A stretch of DNA of 64,000 bases, taken from contig JANNIH010000125.1 in the NCBI GenBank assembly GCA_031404815.1, forward strand, positions 11,290 through 75,289, given 5' to 3'. This document shows, one piece after another, positions 46,263 to 54,258 of the stretch. The notes under the pieces were generated by a model, which worked only from the letters and a program-made list of their open reading frames with translations, had not been told where the DNA came from and did no database searches. The position numbers and the translations under genes were made by a program. Origin of the DNA: DASYKS01 sp031404815. GTDB lineage: Bacteria > Acidobacteriota > Thermoanaerobaculia > Multivoradales > UBA5704. How positions within the stretch are numbered: the first letter of the stretch is position 1; every line of letters starts with the position of its first letter.

Positions 46263-46496
46263 ATGAGGAAGAAGGCACGCAGGCTCGAGCTGCATCGCGA
46301 AACGGTGGGGAGTCTTGGCCGCAAGGGTATCTCCCGCGTTGCGGGTGGCGGCGACACCAACGAGATTTACACGGGGTGCGCCTGTACCGACGGCTGCGAC
46401 ACGGGGTATTGGTGCGGCACGGCCTACGGCTGCACGGCCGGTTGCCCCGGAGTCACCAACGAGATCATTTCGGGCTGCGCGACGAACTGCGGTTGA
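46263..46496 (+). CDS. Cys-rich RiPP-like precursor peptide (second paralogue)
   Basis: This 77-residue peptide starts at an ATG after a GAGGAGG ribosome-binding site. The leader has R-R-L-E-L-H-R-E-T-V-G-S-L, in register with the K-K-L-A-L-H-R-E-T-L-A-E-L of the 24293 peptide, and ends in V-A-G-G (residues 26-29). The core has eight Cys and many Thr/Gly (for example T-G-C-A-C, C-T-A-G-C) but no T-C clusters like the other core. Such leaders are typical of class I lanthipeptide-type precursors. No modifying enzymes lie nearby; the neighbours are a toxin-antitoxin pair and repeats. A hairpin terminator follows. Confidence 0.8.
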   Translation: MRKKARRLELHRETVGSLGRKGISRVAGGGDTNEIYTGCACTDGCDTGYWCGTAYGCTAGCPGVTNEIISGCATNCG

Positions 46497-46539
46497 CCCG
46501 AGCGTCAACGCCCAGGCCCATAGCCGGTCGCCTCACCCA

Positions 46540-46571
46540 GGCGGTGTTCTCTGTCGTCGGGGCACACCGCC
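46540..46571 (+). terminator. Terminator hairpin after the second precursor peptide gene
   Basis: An 8-bp perfect stem (GGCGGTGT / ACACCGCC) with a 16-nt loop lies 44 nt after the stop. Stem position and the TCT...CGGGG loop resemble the hairpin after the first precursor. Confidence 0.6.
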
Positions 46572-46617
46572 CGAATTTCTGCGTGGCTTAAAGGCACGGC
46601 TCCGCGGTGTCGATCAA

Positions 46618-46965
46618 CTACGCCGCCTGCAACATGAACTCGACCTTCACCGCCTCATACGGGAAGACGACACCGCCCCCCACGGTGCGGTCGAGCACCC
46701 CGGCCTGAATCAGCGCAGTGATGTCACCATGGACCGCTTTGACGTCCCGCCCGACGCGCCGGGCCGCCTCGCGAATCGACAGCGGTCCTGCGCCGCAGAG
46801 CGCCTTGAGCAACTCCCAGCGCTTGGCGGTCAGCACCTTCCAGAGCAGCTCCGGAGTGGCGAAGCTGATCCGCGCCGAAGTCTCAGCCCTACCGGTCTCC
46901 CAGGCCCGGACGAAATCTTGCATCGCGTCGGCCGGAGTTCGCACATCAAGAGTGACGGTTTTCAT
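46618..46965 (-). CDS. Winged-helix DNA-binding antitoxin (HVO_A0114-like)
   Basis: The 115-residue protein has a winged-helix segment near residues 45-105: W-E-L-L-K-A-L-C-G-A-G-P-L-S-I-R-E-A-A-R-R-V-G, then V-K-A-V-H-G-D-I-T-A-L as the recognition helix and wing. The N-terminus (M-K-T-V-T-L-D-V) is strand-like. Its first 20 bases overlap the end of the toxin gene upstream. Proteins of this type accompany DUF6516 toxins and probably bind and silence the operon promoter as well as the toxin. Confidence 0.78.
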   Translation of the reverse strand: MKTVTLDVRTPADAMQDFVRAWETGRAETSARISFATPELLWKVLTAKRWELLKALCGAGPLSIREAARRVGRDVKAVHGDITALIQAGVLDRTVGGGVVFPYEAVKVEFMLQAA

Positions 46966-47317
46966 GGTTCCACCTCGCGATGTCCCGCTGGAAGTCCGAG
47001 ATCAACTGGTCCGGAGAAGAGAAGGCGTAAGCGCTCACCCGGTCTCCGAAATGCCGGTGGTCTCCTTTTCCCCGCTCGTTGTCGTAGCGCAGGACGCACA
47101 CGGCGTCTACGACGTAGGCCAGCCGGTACTTGTAGTTGTGATTCGAGCCGCCAACCGGTTGTGGAACGAGCCACAGCACCAGCTCGGCGAAGGCCGTATC
47201 CGAGAAGACCATGCGGTCGCGGACCAACTCAGTGGCCCTCACGTTGGAGAGGATAACAACAGGAGGAGCCGTTGGCAACGTCTCCAACGCGCTTTGCGGA
47301 TTTCTGACCACGTGCAT
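46946..47317 (-). CDS. DUF6516-family toxin of a toxin-antitoxin pair
   Basis: The 123-residue protein matches the DUF6516 pattern: L-V-L-W-L-V-P-Q-P-V-G-G-S, then Y-K-Y-R-L-A-Y-V-V-D-A-V-C-V-L-R-Y-D-N-E, then G-K-G-D-H-R-H-F-G-D. The conserved R-Y-D-N-E and D-H-R-H block suggests an enzymatic, possibly nuclease, site; that is not established by sequence. The antitoxin gene overlaps its 3' end by 20 nt. The gene order is toxin first, antitoxin second. Confidence 0.78.
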   Translation of the reverse strand: MHVVRNPQSALETLPTAPPVVILSNVRATELVRDRMVFSDTAFAELVLWLVPQPVGGSNHNYKYRLAYVVDAVCVLRYDNERGKGDHRHFGDRVSAYAFSSPDQLISDFQRDIARWNHENRHS

Positions 47318-47361
47318 TGCTGCGCTCTTGCCCGAATCGCTACGAGCGATGCTAGTATGCG

Positions 47362-47624
47362 AGTATAAAGCGGACGACGATCACCCTGCCTGATGACCTC
47401 GCCGATTTCGTCGGCGCGGAGGCCCGTCGGCGCGAAAGCAGCGTGTCCGAAGTCATTCGCGGCTTCATCCTGCAGGGTCTGTCGGGACCTTCGGAACCTC
47501 AACCGACGCCTCGATCATCGCCCTAGCGGAGAGGATGCGAACCGACCTCCTCGTGACGCTCGATCGGCGCCATTTCAAGGTCGTCCGCAATCAGCGGGGC
47601 GAGCCGTTCCGGCTCTTGCCTTGA
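47362..47624 (+). pseudogene. VapBC toxin-antitoxin remnant
   Basis: A ribbon-helix-helix antitoxin frame (R-T-T-I-T-L-P-D-D-L-A-D-F-V, S-S-V-S-E-V-I-R-G-F) runs from about 47371 to a stop at 47524-47526. It has no start codon; a stop lies 18 bases before the first recognisable codon. In another frame, from about 47490 to the TGA at 47622-47624, the last third of a PIN-domain toxin survives: D-A-S-I-I-A-L-A-E-R-M, L-V-T-L-D-R-R-H-F-K-V-V-R, E-P-F-R-L-L-P. The start of the toxin, with the first two or three acidic residues, is deleted. The whole is inactive. Confidence 0.75.
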
Positions 47625-47678
47625 CCCCGACGCCGGATCGCCTTGGCCGGAGGTGAAGCAGAGGATTCTCTCGTCCCT

Positions 47679-48143
47679 ATGACAGTCCCTTACCGCCGCT
47701 CCTATCGCGTCCAATGGGCCGACCTGGACGCCATCGGCCATCTGCGCAATTCGGCCTACCTCGATTACGCGGTCGATACCCGCTTCGCCTATCTCGCCGA
47801 GCAGGGGTTCACCGCCGCCGATTTCGCAGCCGCGGACGTCGGCCCGGTCGTCCTGCTCGACGAAATGCGCTATCGCCGCGAGCTGCGCTTCCAGGAGGAT
47901 TTCACCGTCACCCTCACCCTCGCGGGCCTCTCGGCGGACGGCTCGCGCCTGCGGCTACACAACCGGTTCTATCGAGCCGACGGTTCGTTTTCCGCCGCGT
48001 TGACCTCCGAGGGACTTTGGTTCGATCTACGGGAACGCCGTCGCATCGTGCCGCCGGAGAAATTGTTGGCGATTCTTCGTGGCATGGAGCGGACCGAGGA
48101 CTATGGGGAGATCCTGGGGCCTCCGGAGATGCCGGAGGGATGA
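47679..48143 (+). CDS. Acyl-CoA thioesterase (4HBT hot-dog fold)
   Basis: I chose the ATG at 47679 over an upstream TTG, giving 154 residues. W-A-D-L-D-A-I-G-H-L-R-N-S-A-Y-L-D-Y near residues 11-28 is the hot-dog signature of 4-hydroxybenzoyl-CoA thioesterase-type enzymes, with the catalytic Asp in D-A-I-G-H. It hydrolyses acyl-CoA thioesters; its substrate is unknown. The 4-nt gap to the next small gene suggests co-transcription. It sits between the VapBC remnant and repeats, so it may be part of a mobile stretch, though its sequence is normal. Confidence 0.82.
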   Translation: MTVPYRRSYRVQWADLDAIGHLRNSAYLDYAVDTRFAYLAEQGFTAADFAAADVGPVVLLDEMRYRRELRFQEDFTVTLTLAGLSADGSRLRLHNRFYRADGSFSAALTSEGLWFDLRERRRIVPPEKLLAILRGMERTEDYGEILGPPEMPEG

Positions 48144-48147
48144 AGCT

Positions 48148-48348
48148 ATGAAGGAAAGCGAAGCGAAATCAACGAAGGCCCCCGCGACGAGCGATTCCGA
48201 AATGAGATCCGAGTACGACTTCTCGGAAGGGGTGCGCGGGAAGTACTACAACCAGTACGTCAAGGGCGCGGTCATCGTTCTATGCCCCGAAGTGGATGCA
48301 GGTGGCAAGAAACGGCCGCGACGGTCGATAAGTCTCACGAAGGGCTAA
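48148..48348 (+). CDS. Small antitoxin-like protein (Y-D-F-S-x-G-V-R-G-K-Y type)
   Basis: This 66-residue protein starts at an ATG 4 nt after the thioesterase stop. S-E-Y-D-F-S-E-G-V-R-G-K-Y-Y-N-Q-Y-V-K-G (residues 20-40) is the hallmark of small orphan antitoxin-like proteins often found next to toxin genes. The C-terminal part, where the family usually has V-F-P-D-S-x-S-V-N-x-A-L-R, is replaced by a basic stretch (G-K-K-R-P-R-R-S-I-S-L-T-K-G), so it may be truncated or frameshifted. No partner toxin follows; repeats begin 15 bases later. Confidence 0.6.
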   Translation: MKESEAKSTKAPATSDSEMRSEYDFSEGVRGKYYNQYVKGAVIVLCPEVDAGGKKRPRRSISLTKG

Positions 48349-48362
48349 GGGACTGGTGTCGA

Positions 48363-48546
48363 GCGGGCCAAAGGCCCGACCTATACCAGCCTAGGGCGAA
48401 GCCCTAGGTTTTCGATCATAAAAGATCCCAGGGCTGAAAGCCCGTACCATCCGCTTTTGGATCGGGCCTTCAGCCCTTCCTGTTTTCTTTTCCGACCCGG
48501 TTCCTGGGGCGTTGCCCCAGGCTGGTATTGGGCGCGCCTTCGGCGC
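48363..48546. repeat. Large imperfect inverted repeat (possible foldback RNA or REP-type element)
   Basis: Arms at 48363-48408 and 48503-48546 are imperfectly complementary over about 44 bases (shared ATACCAGCCT core). Inside, GGGCTGAAAGCCCG and CGGGCCTTCAGCCC (near 48431 and 48463) pair again. The whole segment could fold into one long hairpin with several smaller ones (GGGCGAAGCCC). It resembles the REP/palindromic families scattered in soil bacteria and has no coding potential of its own. Confidence 0.7.
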
Positions 48547-48628
48547 TCTGGATCGTCCCCGCGACTTGGGAGATTTCCTCATTGAGCCCGGTCCTCGAGG
48601 TGAACCGACGGCGCGTCGTTTGGCTGAA

Positions 48629-48985
48629 GTTTTGCGTTGGGGCTCCGGTGTTTTGCACCGGTACAACCAAGTTTTGCGGTGGTACTCCAACGTTTTGCGC
48701 TGGTGCAACCGAGTTTTGCACCTGTGCGCTGGGATTTTGCGGTTGTGCACTGGCGCTGTGCACATGTGCGCTGGGATTTTGCACGGGTGCAATTCGGAAA
48801 TGCACTTGTGCGCCGCGATTTTGTAGTGGTGCAATTCGGCAGTGCAGTGGTGCTCCGGCATTTTACACTTGTGCATTCCGTCAATGCACTTGTGCGCTGG
48901 CGTTTTGCACAGATGCATTTTTCCAGCGCACCTGTGCATTGGAACTTTGTACTGGTGCCCGGACGCTGCGCACGGGTGCAAAGTT
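48629..48985. repeat. Tandem array of 17 degenerate 21-bp repeats
   Basis: Seventeen units of exactly 21 bp follow each other with no length change. The consensus is close to N-TTTTGCACYKGTGC then seven variable bases; TGCAC and GTGC form a small palindrome in most units. Because 21 is a multiple of three, several reading frames are open on both strands and read as heptad repeats, such as Cys-rich V-L-H-L-C-A-G or, on the minus strand, H-K-C-K-x-P-x. Base composition is lower in G+C than in the flanks. From 48986 to 49278 I see no gene or repeat. Confidence 0.9.
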
Positions 48986-49278
48986 CCGGTGACCATCTTC
49001 CCGCGGACCGCGCACCGCTGCCCGCTCCCGGCGTTTCGGTTTCGGGCGTCGGCGCACAGAGGCCGGAAACCAAGGGACTGGGGCCAAGATCCAGAGATGC
49101 CGTCCCAGGAGTCCGCGCGTCGCGACCCGGCGGAGCCGCACGAGGTCGGTGAATGGCCGCACCTGATCTTGGAGCGCCTAAAGCCGTGGAGTCAAGGGAA
49201 GCGGAGGGGCGCTTGCTCCCGCCTCTTCCAATCCTTTAAGCTTCAAACGTCTCGACAACCGGAAAGGCGGCTTAAGCC

Positions 49279-50070
49279 ATGGCTACCGCAGAGTCTTCTC
49301 CTCGTTCGCTCGCAGGGCGGCATGCCCTGGTGACCGGGGCTTCGCGCGGTATCGGCGCGGCGATCTCCAAGGCTCTGGCGGGGGAGGGGGCGCGGGTCAC
49401 GCTGCTCGGCCGGGACGAGGCTGCCCTTCGGGCGGAGGTTGAAGCGGGCACTGGCGAGGGCTACGTCACTGCGGATGTGACGGACGCCGCGGCGCTCTTG
49501 GGCGCTCTTTCCCAGGCGGTTTCCGCGCGGGGGGCGATCGAGATCCTGGTCAACAATGCCGGGTCGGCTTCGACCGCGCCGTTCTTGAAGACGGACGCGG
49601 CGACGTTTCAGCGGATGTTCGAGGTGCATGTGCTCGCCGCCGTTCATACCTCGAAGTTCGTGCTGCCCGGGATGCTCGCCGCGGGGTTTGGGCGGATCGT
49701 GAATGTCGGCTCGACCGCTTCTCTCAAAGGCGCCCGCTACATCGCGGCGTATGCGGCGGCCAAGCATGGGCTGCTCGGGTTGACGCGCTCTTTGGCTCTC
49801 GAAACCGCGAAGACGGGCGTGACGGTGAACGCCGTCTGCCCCGGGTATACCGAAACCGACATGGTGCGCGGCAGCCTAGAGAAGACGATGAACAAGACCG
49901 GCCGGCCCTACGACGAGCTGCTTGGCGAGATCTTGGCGGACAACCCGCTGGGGCGGTTGGTGAAGCCCTATGAGGTTGCCGCCGCCGTGGTTTGGTTGTG
50001 CGGCGACGCGGCGGCTTCGGTCACCGGCCAAGGGATCGCGATCGACGGCGGGGAGACCGCCGGGCGGTGA
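49279..50070 (+). CDS. Short-chain dehydrogenase/reductase (SDR), catabolic operon member
   Basis: The 263-residue SDR has T-G-A-S-R-G-I-G (19-26) for NAD(P) binding, N-N-A-G (92-95), and a Ser145, Tyr158, Lys162 catalytic set (Y-x-x-x-K in Y-A-A-A-K). It matches 3-hydroxyacyl-CoA or hydroxybutyrate dehydrogenase-like SDRs. It starts a rightward operon for CoA-dependent breakdown of an aromatic acid; its job is probably the beta-oxidation-like dehydrogenase step. The next gene's GTG overlaps its stop. Confidence 0.85.
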   Translation: MATAESSPRSLAGRHALVTGASRGIGAAISKALAGEGARVTLLGRDEAALRAEVEAGTGEGYVTADVTDAAALLGALSQAVSARGAIEILVNNAGSASTAPFLKTDAATFQRMFEVHVLAAVHTSKFVLPGMLAAGFGRIVNVGSTASLKGARYIAAYAAAKHGLLGLTRSLALETAKTGVTVNAVCPGYTETDMVRGSLEKTMNKTGRPYDELLGEILADNPLGRLVKPYEVAAAVVWLCGDAAASVTGQGIAIDGGETAGR

Positions 50071-50576
50071 GTGCGATCTCCTCGCCGGACGCCGAGACCC
50101 GGCTCGACCAGGCGCCCGCGGCGGATCATCCGGAGCTGCGGCTTTGGCTTCGCCTGTTCACCTGCTCGACGTTGGTCGAGACCACGATCCGCCGCCGGTT
50201 GCGGGCGGAGTTCGGCGAGACGCTGCCGCGGTTCGATCTGCTCGCCCAGCTCGCGAAAGTGCCCGCGGGGCTCACGCTCTCCGAGCTGTCGAAGCGGATG
50301 ATGGTCTCCAACGGCAACCTGACCGCGTTGGTCGAACGGCTGGTCGAGGCGGGCTGGATCGAGCGGCAGACTTCCACCACCGACCGCCGCGCGCAGGTCG
50401 CCCGGCTGACGCCTGCCGGGCGCGGCGCGTTTCGCAAGATGGCCGCCGCGCACGAGCGTTGGGTCGTCGAGATGACCGGCGGCCTCGCACCGCACGAAAC
50501 CGAGCAGCTGATGGGCCTGCTCGCCAAATGGAAAGCCTCGGCGCGCCGCGCCTTAGAAGGGGAGACCGCCGCATGA
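50067..50576 (+). CDS. MarR-family transcriptional regulator of the aromatic-acid operon
   Basis: I chose the GTG at 50067 that overlaps the SDR stop (GTGA), giving 169 residues. L-T-L-S-E-L-S-K-R-M-M-V-S-N-G-N-L-T-A-L-V-E-R-L is the winged-helix recognition region, and D-R-R-A-Q-V is the wing. The N-terminus carries the usual long helices. MarR proteins in such operons typically repress until the aromatic CoA ester binds. It sits inside the operon it probably controls; no operator was found with confidence in the short upstream region. Confidence 0.87.
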   Translation: MSAISSPDAETRLDQAPAADHPELRLWLRLFTCSTLVETTIRRRLRAEFGETLPRFDLLAQLAKVPAGLTLSELSKRMMVSNGNLTALVERLVEAGWIERQTSTTDRRAQVARLTPAGRGAFRKMAAAHERWVVEMTGGLAPHETEQLMGLLAKWKASARRALEGETAA

Positions 50577-51412
50577 GCAGACCCGCCAACCGCGTGACCC
50601 TACCGCTCTCCGACTACCGATCGGAGCACTTCCGTTTCGCGGTCGAGGATCGTGTCGCCACCATCACGCTCGACCGGCCGGAGCGGAAGAATCCGCTGAC
50701 GTTCGGCAGCTACGACGAGCTGGCCGAGCTGTTCCGCGCCGCGGGAAAGGACCAGCAAGGCGTCCGGGCGTTCGTGCTCGTCGGTTCGGGCGGCAACTTC
50801 TGCTCGGGGGGCGATGTCCACGACATCATCGGCCCGCTGGTCGAGATGGATACGGTCGGCCTGCTCGAATTCACCAAGAAGACCGGCGAGCTGGTCAAAT
50901 CGATGCGCGCCTGCCCACAGCCGATCGTGGCGGCGATCGACGGCATCTGCGCCGGGGCCGGGGCGATCCTTGCGATGGCCTCCGATCTGCGCTTCGGTAC
51001 CGCGCGCACCAAGGTGGCCTTCCTGTTCAACAAAGTGGGGCTCGGCGGCTGCGACATGGGCGCTTGCGCGATGCTGCCGCGGATCATCGGCCAGGGGCGC
51101 GCCTCCGAGCTGCTCTACACCGGCCGGCCGCTCCCTGGCGAAGAGGGGGAGCGCTGGGGCTTCTTCAATCGGCTGGTCGAGCCCGACGAGCTCCTCGCGG
51201 CGGCTCAGGCCCAAGCCCACGAGCTCGCCCACGGGCCGACGTTCGCCCACGCGATGACCAAGCGGATGCTTCAGGTCGAGTGGGCGATGTCGGTGGACGA
51301 CGCGATCGAATCCGAAGCGGTGGCCCAGGCGCTGTGCATGACGACCGAAGATTTCGCCCGCGCGTTCCGGGCGTTCGCGGCCAAACAGAAGCCGGTGTTC
51401 GAGGGGAACTGA
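50573..51412 (+). CDS. Enoyl-CoA hydratase/isomerase family protein
   Basis: The 279-residue crotonase-fold enzyme begins at an ATG overlapping the MarR stop. R-P-E-R-K-N-P-L-T and G-N-F-C-S-G-G-D-V-H are the oxyanion-hole segments, and K-V-G-L-G-G-C-D-M-G-A lies where the catalytic acids usually sit (the Glu is not obvious here). It probably hydrates or rearranges a ring-derived enoyl-CoA in the aromatic-acid pathway. The acyl-CoA dehydrogenase gene follows after 3 bases. Confidence 0.87.
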   Translation: MSRPANRVTLPLSDYRSEHFRFAVEDRVATITLDRPERKNPLTFGSYDELAELFRAAGKDQQGVRAFVLVGSGGNFCSGGDVHDIIGPLVEMDTVGLLEFTKKTGELVKSMRACPQPIVAAIDGICAGAGAILAMASDLRFGTARTKVAFLFNKVGLGGCDMGACAMLPRIIGQGRASELLYTGRPLPGEEGERWGFFNRLVEPDELLAAAQAQAHELAHGPTFAHAMTKRMLQVEWAMSVDDAIESEAVAQALCMTTEDFARAFRAFAAKQKPVFEGN

Positions 51413-51415
51413 ACC

Positions 51416-52579
51416 GTGCCCGTCACCCCCGATCGCTCCTTCCTCGCCTGGCCGTTTTTTGCCCCTGCGCACCGGGCGTGGGCGGACGACCTCGCCGTCT
51501 GGGCCGAATCGGAGCTGCCCGCCCTGGTCGATCACGGGGATGTGGATTCCTCGTGCCGCCGGTTGGTGGGTGCGCTCGGCGCGGCAGGCTGGCTGCGCGC
51601 GACCGTGCCGGGCGAACAGGGCTACGACGTGCGCAGGCTCTGCCTCGCACGCGAAACGCTCGCCTACGCCCAAGGGCTCGCTGATTTCGCGTTCGCGATG
51701 CAGGGCTTGGGCAGCGGGCCGATCGCATTGTTCGGGTCGGTCGAGACGAAGGCGCGCTTCCTGCCGCGGGTCGCGGCCGGCGAAGCGATCGCGGCGTTTG
51801 CGCTTTCGGAGCCGGACGCAGGTTCCGACGCCGCGGCGATCGCCACCACCGCCGCGCCAGACGGCCCGGCGCATGTTCGGCTGGACGGCACGAAGACCTG
51901 GATCAGCAACGGCGGCATTGCCGATTTCTATGTGGTCTTCGCGCGCACCGGCGAGGCGCCTGGAGCCAAAGGGGTTTCGGCGTTCGTGGTCGATGCCGAC
52001 ACCCCCGGCCTCGAAATCGTCGAGCGGATCGAGGTGATCGCGCCGCACCCGCTCGCCACCCTCCGGTTCGACGGCTGTCGGGTTCCGCTCGGCAACCGCC
52101 TCGGCGGGCCGGGCGAAGGGTTCAAGGTCGCGATGGCGACGCTCGACGTGTTCCGCTCGACCGTCGGTGCCGCGGCGCTCGGCCTCGCCCGGCGCGCGCT
52201 CGACGAGGCGCTCGATCGGGCCGCAACCCGGCAGCTGTTCGGCGCGCCGCTCGCCGATCTGCAGCTCACCCAAGCCGCGCTCGCCGACATGGTAACCGAC
52301 GTTGATGCCTCGGCTCTTCTGGTCTACCGCGCGGCCTGGACCAAAGACCAGGGGGCGGCGCGGGTGACGCGCGAGGCGGCGATGGCGAAGATGTTTGCCA
52401 CGGAAGCGGCGCAGCGGGTGATCGACCGCGCGGTTCAGATCTTTGGTGGCCTGGGGGTCAAGAAGGGCACGAAAGTGGAGCAGCTCTACCGCGAGATCCG
52501 CGCGCTGCGCATCTACGAAGGGGCGACCGAAGTGCAAAAAGTCGTGATCGCCCGCGAGACGTTGAGGAGCCGCACATGA
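51416..52579 (+). CDS. Acyl-CoA dehydrogenase
   Basis: The 387-residue protein starts at a GTG 3 nt after the hydratase stop. A-F-A-L-S-E-P-D-A-G-S-D and G-T-K-T-W-I-S-N-G-G are the flavin-binding signature segments. Q-L-F-G-A-P-L and Q-I-F-G-G-L-G-V-K-K-G-T are the C-terminal conserved parts, and E-I-R-A-L-R-I-Y-E-G-A-T-E-V-Q follows with the usual active-site neighbourhood. It likely oxidises a ring-reduced or ring-opened CoA ester in the operon's pathway. Its stop overlaps the next start (ATGA). Confidence 0.9.
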   Translation: MPVTPDRSFLAWPFFAPAHRAWADDLAVWAESELPALVDHGDVDSSCRRLVGALGAAGWLRATVPGEQGYDVRRLCLARETLAYAQGLADFAFAMQGLGSGPIALFGSVETKARFLPRVAAGEAIAAFALSEPDAGSDAAAIATTAAPDGPAHVRLDGTKTWISNGGIADFYVVFARTGEAPGAKGVSAFVVDADTPGLEIVERIEVIAPHPLATLRFDGCRVPLGNRLGGPGEGFKVAMATLDVFRSTVGAAALGLARRALDEALDRAATRQLFGAPLADLQLTQAALADMVTDVDASALLVYRAAWTKDQGAARVTREAAMAKMFATEAAQRVIDRAVQIFGGLGVKKGTKVEQLYREIRALRIYEGATEVQKVVIARETLRSRT

Positions 52580-54258
52580 TCCCGATTTCGCACCCTGCGC
52601 ACCCTGCGCATCCTGCGAACACCGCGCATCTCGACACCTTCGTCCGCGACCATCTGCCGACGCCTGAAAATCGACCGGATTTTCGGTTCACCCTCCCCGA
52701 GCTTCAGTATCCCGAGCGGTTGAACGCCGCGACCGCGTTCCTCGACTCTCACGTCGCAGCGGGGCACGGCGAGCGGCCCTGCCTGATCTCTCCCTACGAG
52801 CGCTGGAGCTATCGCGATCTGCAATCCCGAGTCGACCGACTGGCGCGCGTGCTGGTCGAGCGGCTCGGGCTGGTTCCCGGCGGGCGGGTGCTGCTTCGCG
52901 CGCCGAACACCCCCCTGCTTGCCGCGGCGCACCTCGCGATCTGGAAGGCGGGCGGGGTCGTCGTCGCGACCATGCCGCTCCTGCGCGCCAAGGAGCTTGC
53001 CTTCCTGATCGGAAAGGCGCGCATCGCGCTCGCACTGTGCGACGGGCGGCTGCTCGGGGAGCTCGAAAAAGCTCGCGAGGTGGCCCCCCTCCTCAAGCGG
53101 ATCGTCCCGTTCGGCCACGGTACCGCCGATTCTGCGCGGGAGTTGGAAAACCTGATGGCGGAGGTCTCGGGCGAGCCGTTTGCCCCATGCGACACGGCTT
53201 CAGAGGACCCCTGCTTGATCGGCTTCACCTCGGGCACCACGGGCGAACCCAAAGGAACGGTTCACAACCATCGCGACCTGCTCGCGACCTGTGACAGCTA
53301 CGGGAAATACGTGCTGCGCGCGAACGAAAACGACCTCTTCGTCGGCTCGCCGCCGCTCGCGTTCACCTTCGGGCTCGGAGGCCTCCTGCTCTTTCCGCTC
53401 CGGGTGGGTGCCGCCACCCTGCTGCTCGAACGGGCGACCCCCGACGAGCTGCTCGCGGCGATCGCCCGGCACCGCGCGACGATCTGCTTCACCGCGCCGA
53501 CCGCCTACCGAGGAATGCTGGGCAAGCTTGCCGAGCACGACATCTCGTCGCTCCGCCTCGGCGTCTCGGCCGGCGAAACACTCCCTAAGGCAATCTGGGA
53601 GGCTTGGCGCGCGGCGACCGGAATCGAGCTGATGGACGGCATCGGTGCGACCGAAATGCTCCACATCTTCATCGGCTCTCCTCAGGGTGAAATCCGCCCC
53701 GGTGCCACCGGTCGGGTGGTGCCGGGCTACGAGGCGAAAGTGGTGGACGAAGCGGGAGAGGAGGTCCCGCCCGGAAGCGTCGGCCGCCTCGCCGTGCGCG
53801 GCCCGACCGGTTGCCGCTATCTGGCGGATGAACGGCAGAGCGCCTACGTTCGTGGCGGCTGGAACTTCACCGGCGATTCCTACTCGCAGGACGCGGACGG
53901 CTACTTCTGGTACCAGGCGCGCTCGGACGACATGATCGTCTCGTCCGGCTACAACATCGCGGGACCGGAGGTGGAGGCGGCTCTGCTCACCCATCCGGCC
54001 GTCGCCGAGTGCGGCGTGGTCGGCGCGCCCGATCCGGAACGCGGCCAGATCGTCAAGGCGTATGTCGTTTTGCGCCCCGGACAGGCGGGAGACGCCGACC
54101 TGACCCGCGCAATCCAGGACTATGTGAAGGCGGAGATCGCCCCCTACAAATACCCGCGCGCCGTGGTGTTCGTGGACGCCCTGCCGCGCACCGAAAACGG
54201 CAAGCTCCAACGCTTTCGTCTGCGCGAGATGGCGCGGGCCGAGGGGAATCCCGGATGA
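52576..54258 (+). CDS. Benzoate/2-aminobenzoate-CoA ligase-like AMP-forming enzyme
   Basis: The 560-residue adenylate-forming ligase has F-T-S-G-T-T-G-E-P-K-G (near 215), D-G-I-G-A-T-E-M, and the C-terminal hinge D-D-M-I-V-S-S-G-Y-N-I and P-R-T-E-N-G-K-L-Q-R with the catalytic Lys. Closest resemblance is to benzoate and 2-aminobenzoate-CoA ligases. It would activate the aromatic acid to its CoA ester. An odd H-P-A-H-P-A-H-P-A repeat lies at the N-terminus (about 6-14), encoded by a short tandem repeat. Neighbouring genes support 2-aminobenzoate. Confidence 0.86.
   Translation: MIPISHPAHPAHPANTAHLDTFVRDHLPTPENRPDFRFTLPELQYPERLNAATAFLDSHVAAGHGERPCLISPYERWSYRDLQSRVDRLARVLVERLGLVPGGRVLLRAPNTPLLAAAHLAIWKAGGVVVATMPLLRAKELAFLIGKARIALALCDGRLLGELEKAREVAPLLKRIVPFGHGTADSARELENLMAEVSGEPFAPCDTASEDPCLIGFTSGTTGEPKGTVHNHRDLLATCDSYGKYVLRANENDLFVGSPPLAFTFGLGGLLLFPLRVGAATLLLERATPDELLAAIARHRATICFTAPTAYRGMLGKLAEHDISSLRLGVSAGETLPKAIWEAWRAATGIELMDGIGATEMLHIFIGSPQGEIRPGATGRVVPGYEAKVVDEAGEEVPPGSVGRLAVRGPTGCRYLADERQSAYVRGGWNFTGDSYSQDADGYFWYQARSDDMIVSSGYNIAGPEVEAALLTHPAVAECGVVGAPDPERGQIVKAYVVLRPGQAGDADLTRAIQDYVKAEIAPYKYPRAVVFVDALPRTENGKLQRFRLREMARAEGNPG

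Noticed and set aside
48629..48985. CRISPR array
   Set aside because: Units abut without spacers, are degenerate and only 21 bp; no cas genes are near.
48391..48996. Minus-strand 201-codon His/Cys/Lys heptad protein over the 21-bp array
   Set aside because: All frames of this array are open because the unit is a multiple of three, so this frame alone is no evidence of a gene; no ribosome-binding site was seen.
50600..52537. 645-codon minus-strand frame opposite hydratase and dehydrogenase genes
   Set aside because: The plus-strand frames have clear enzyme motifs and overlapping stops and starts; this is a shadow.
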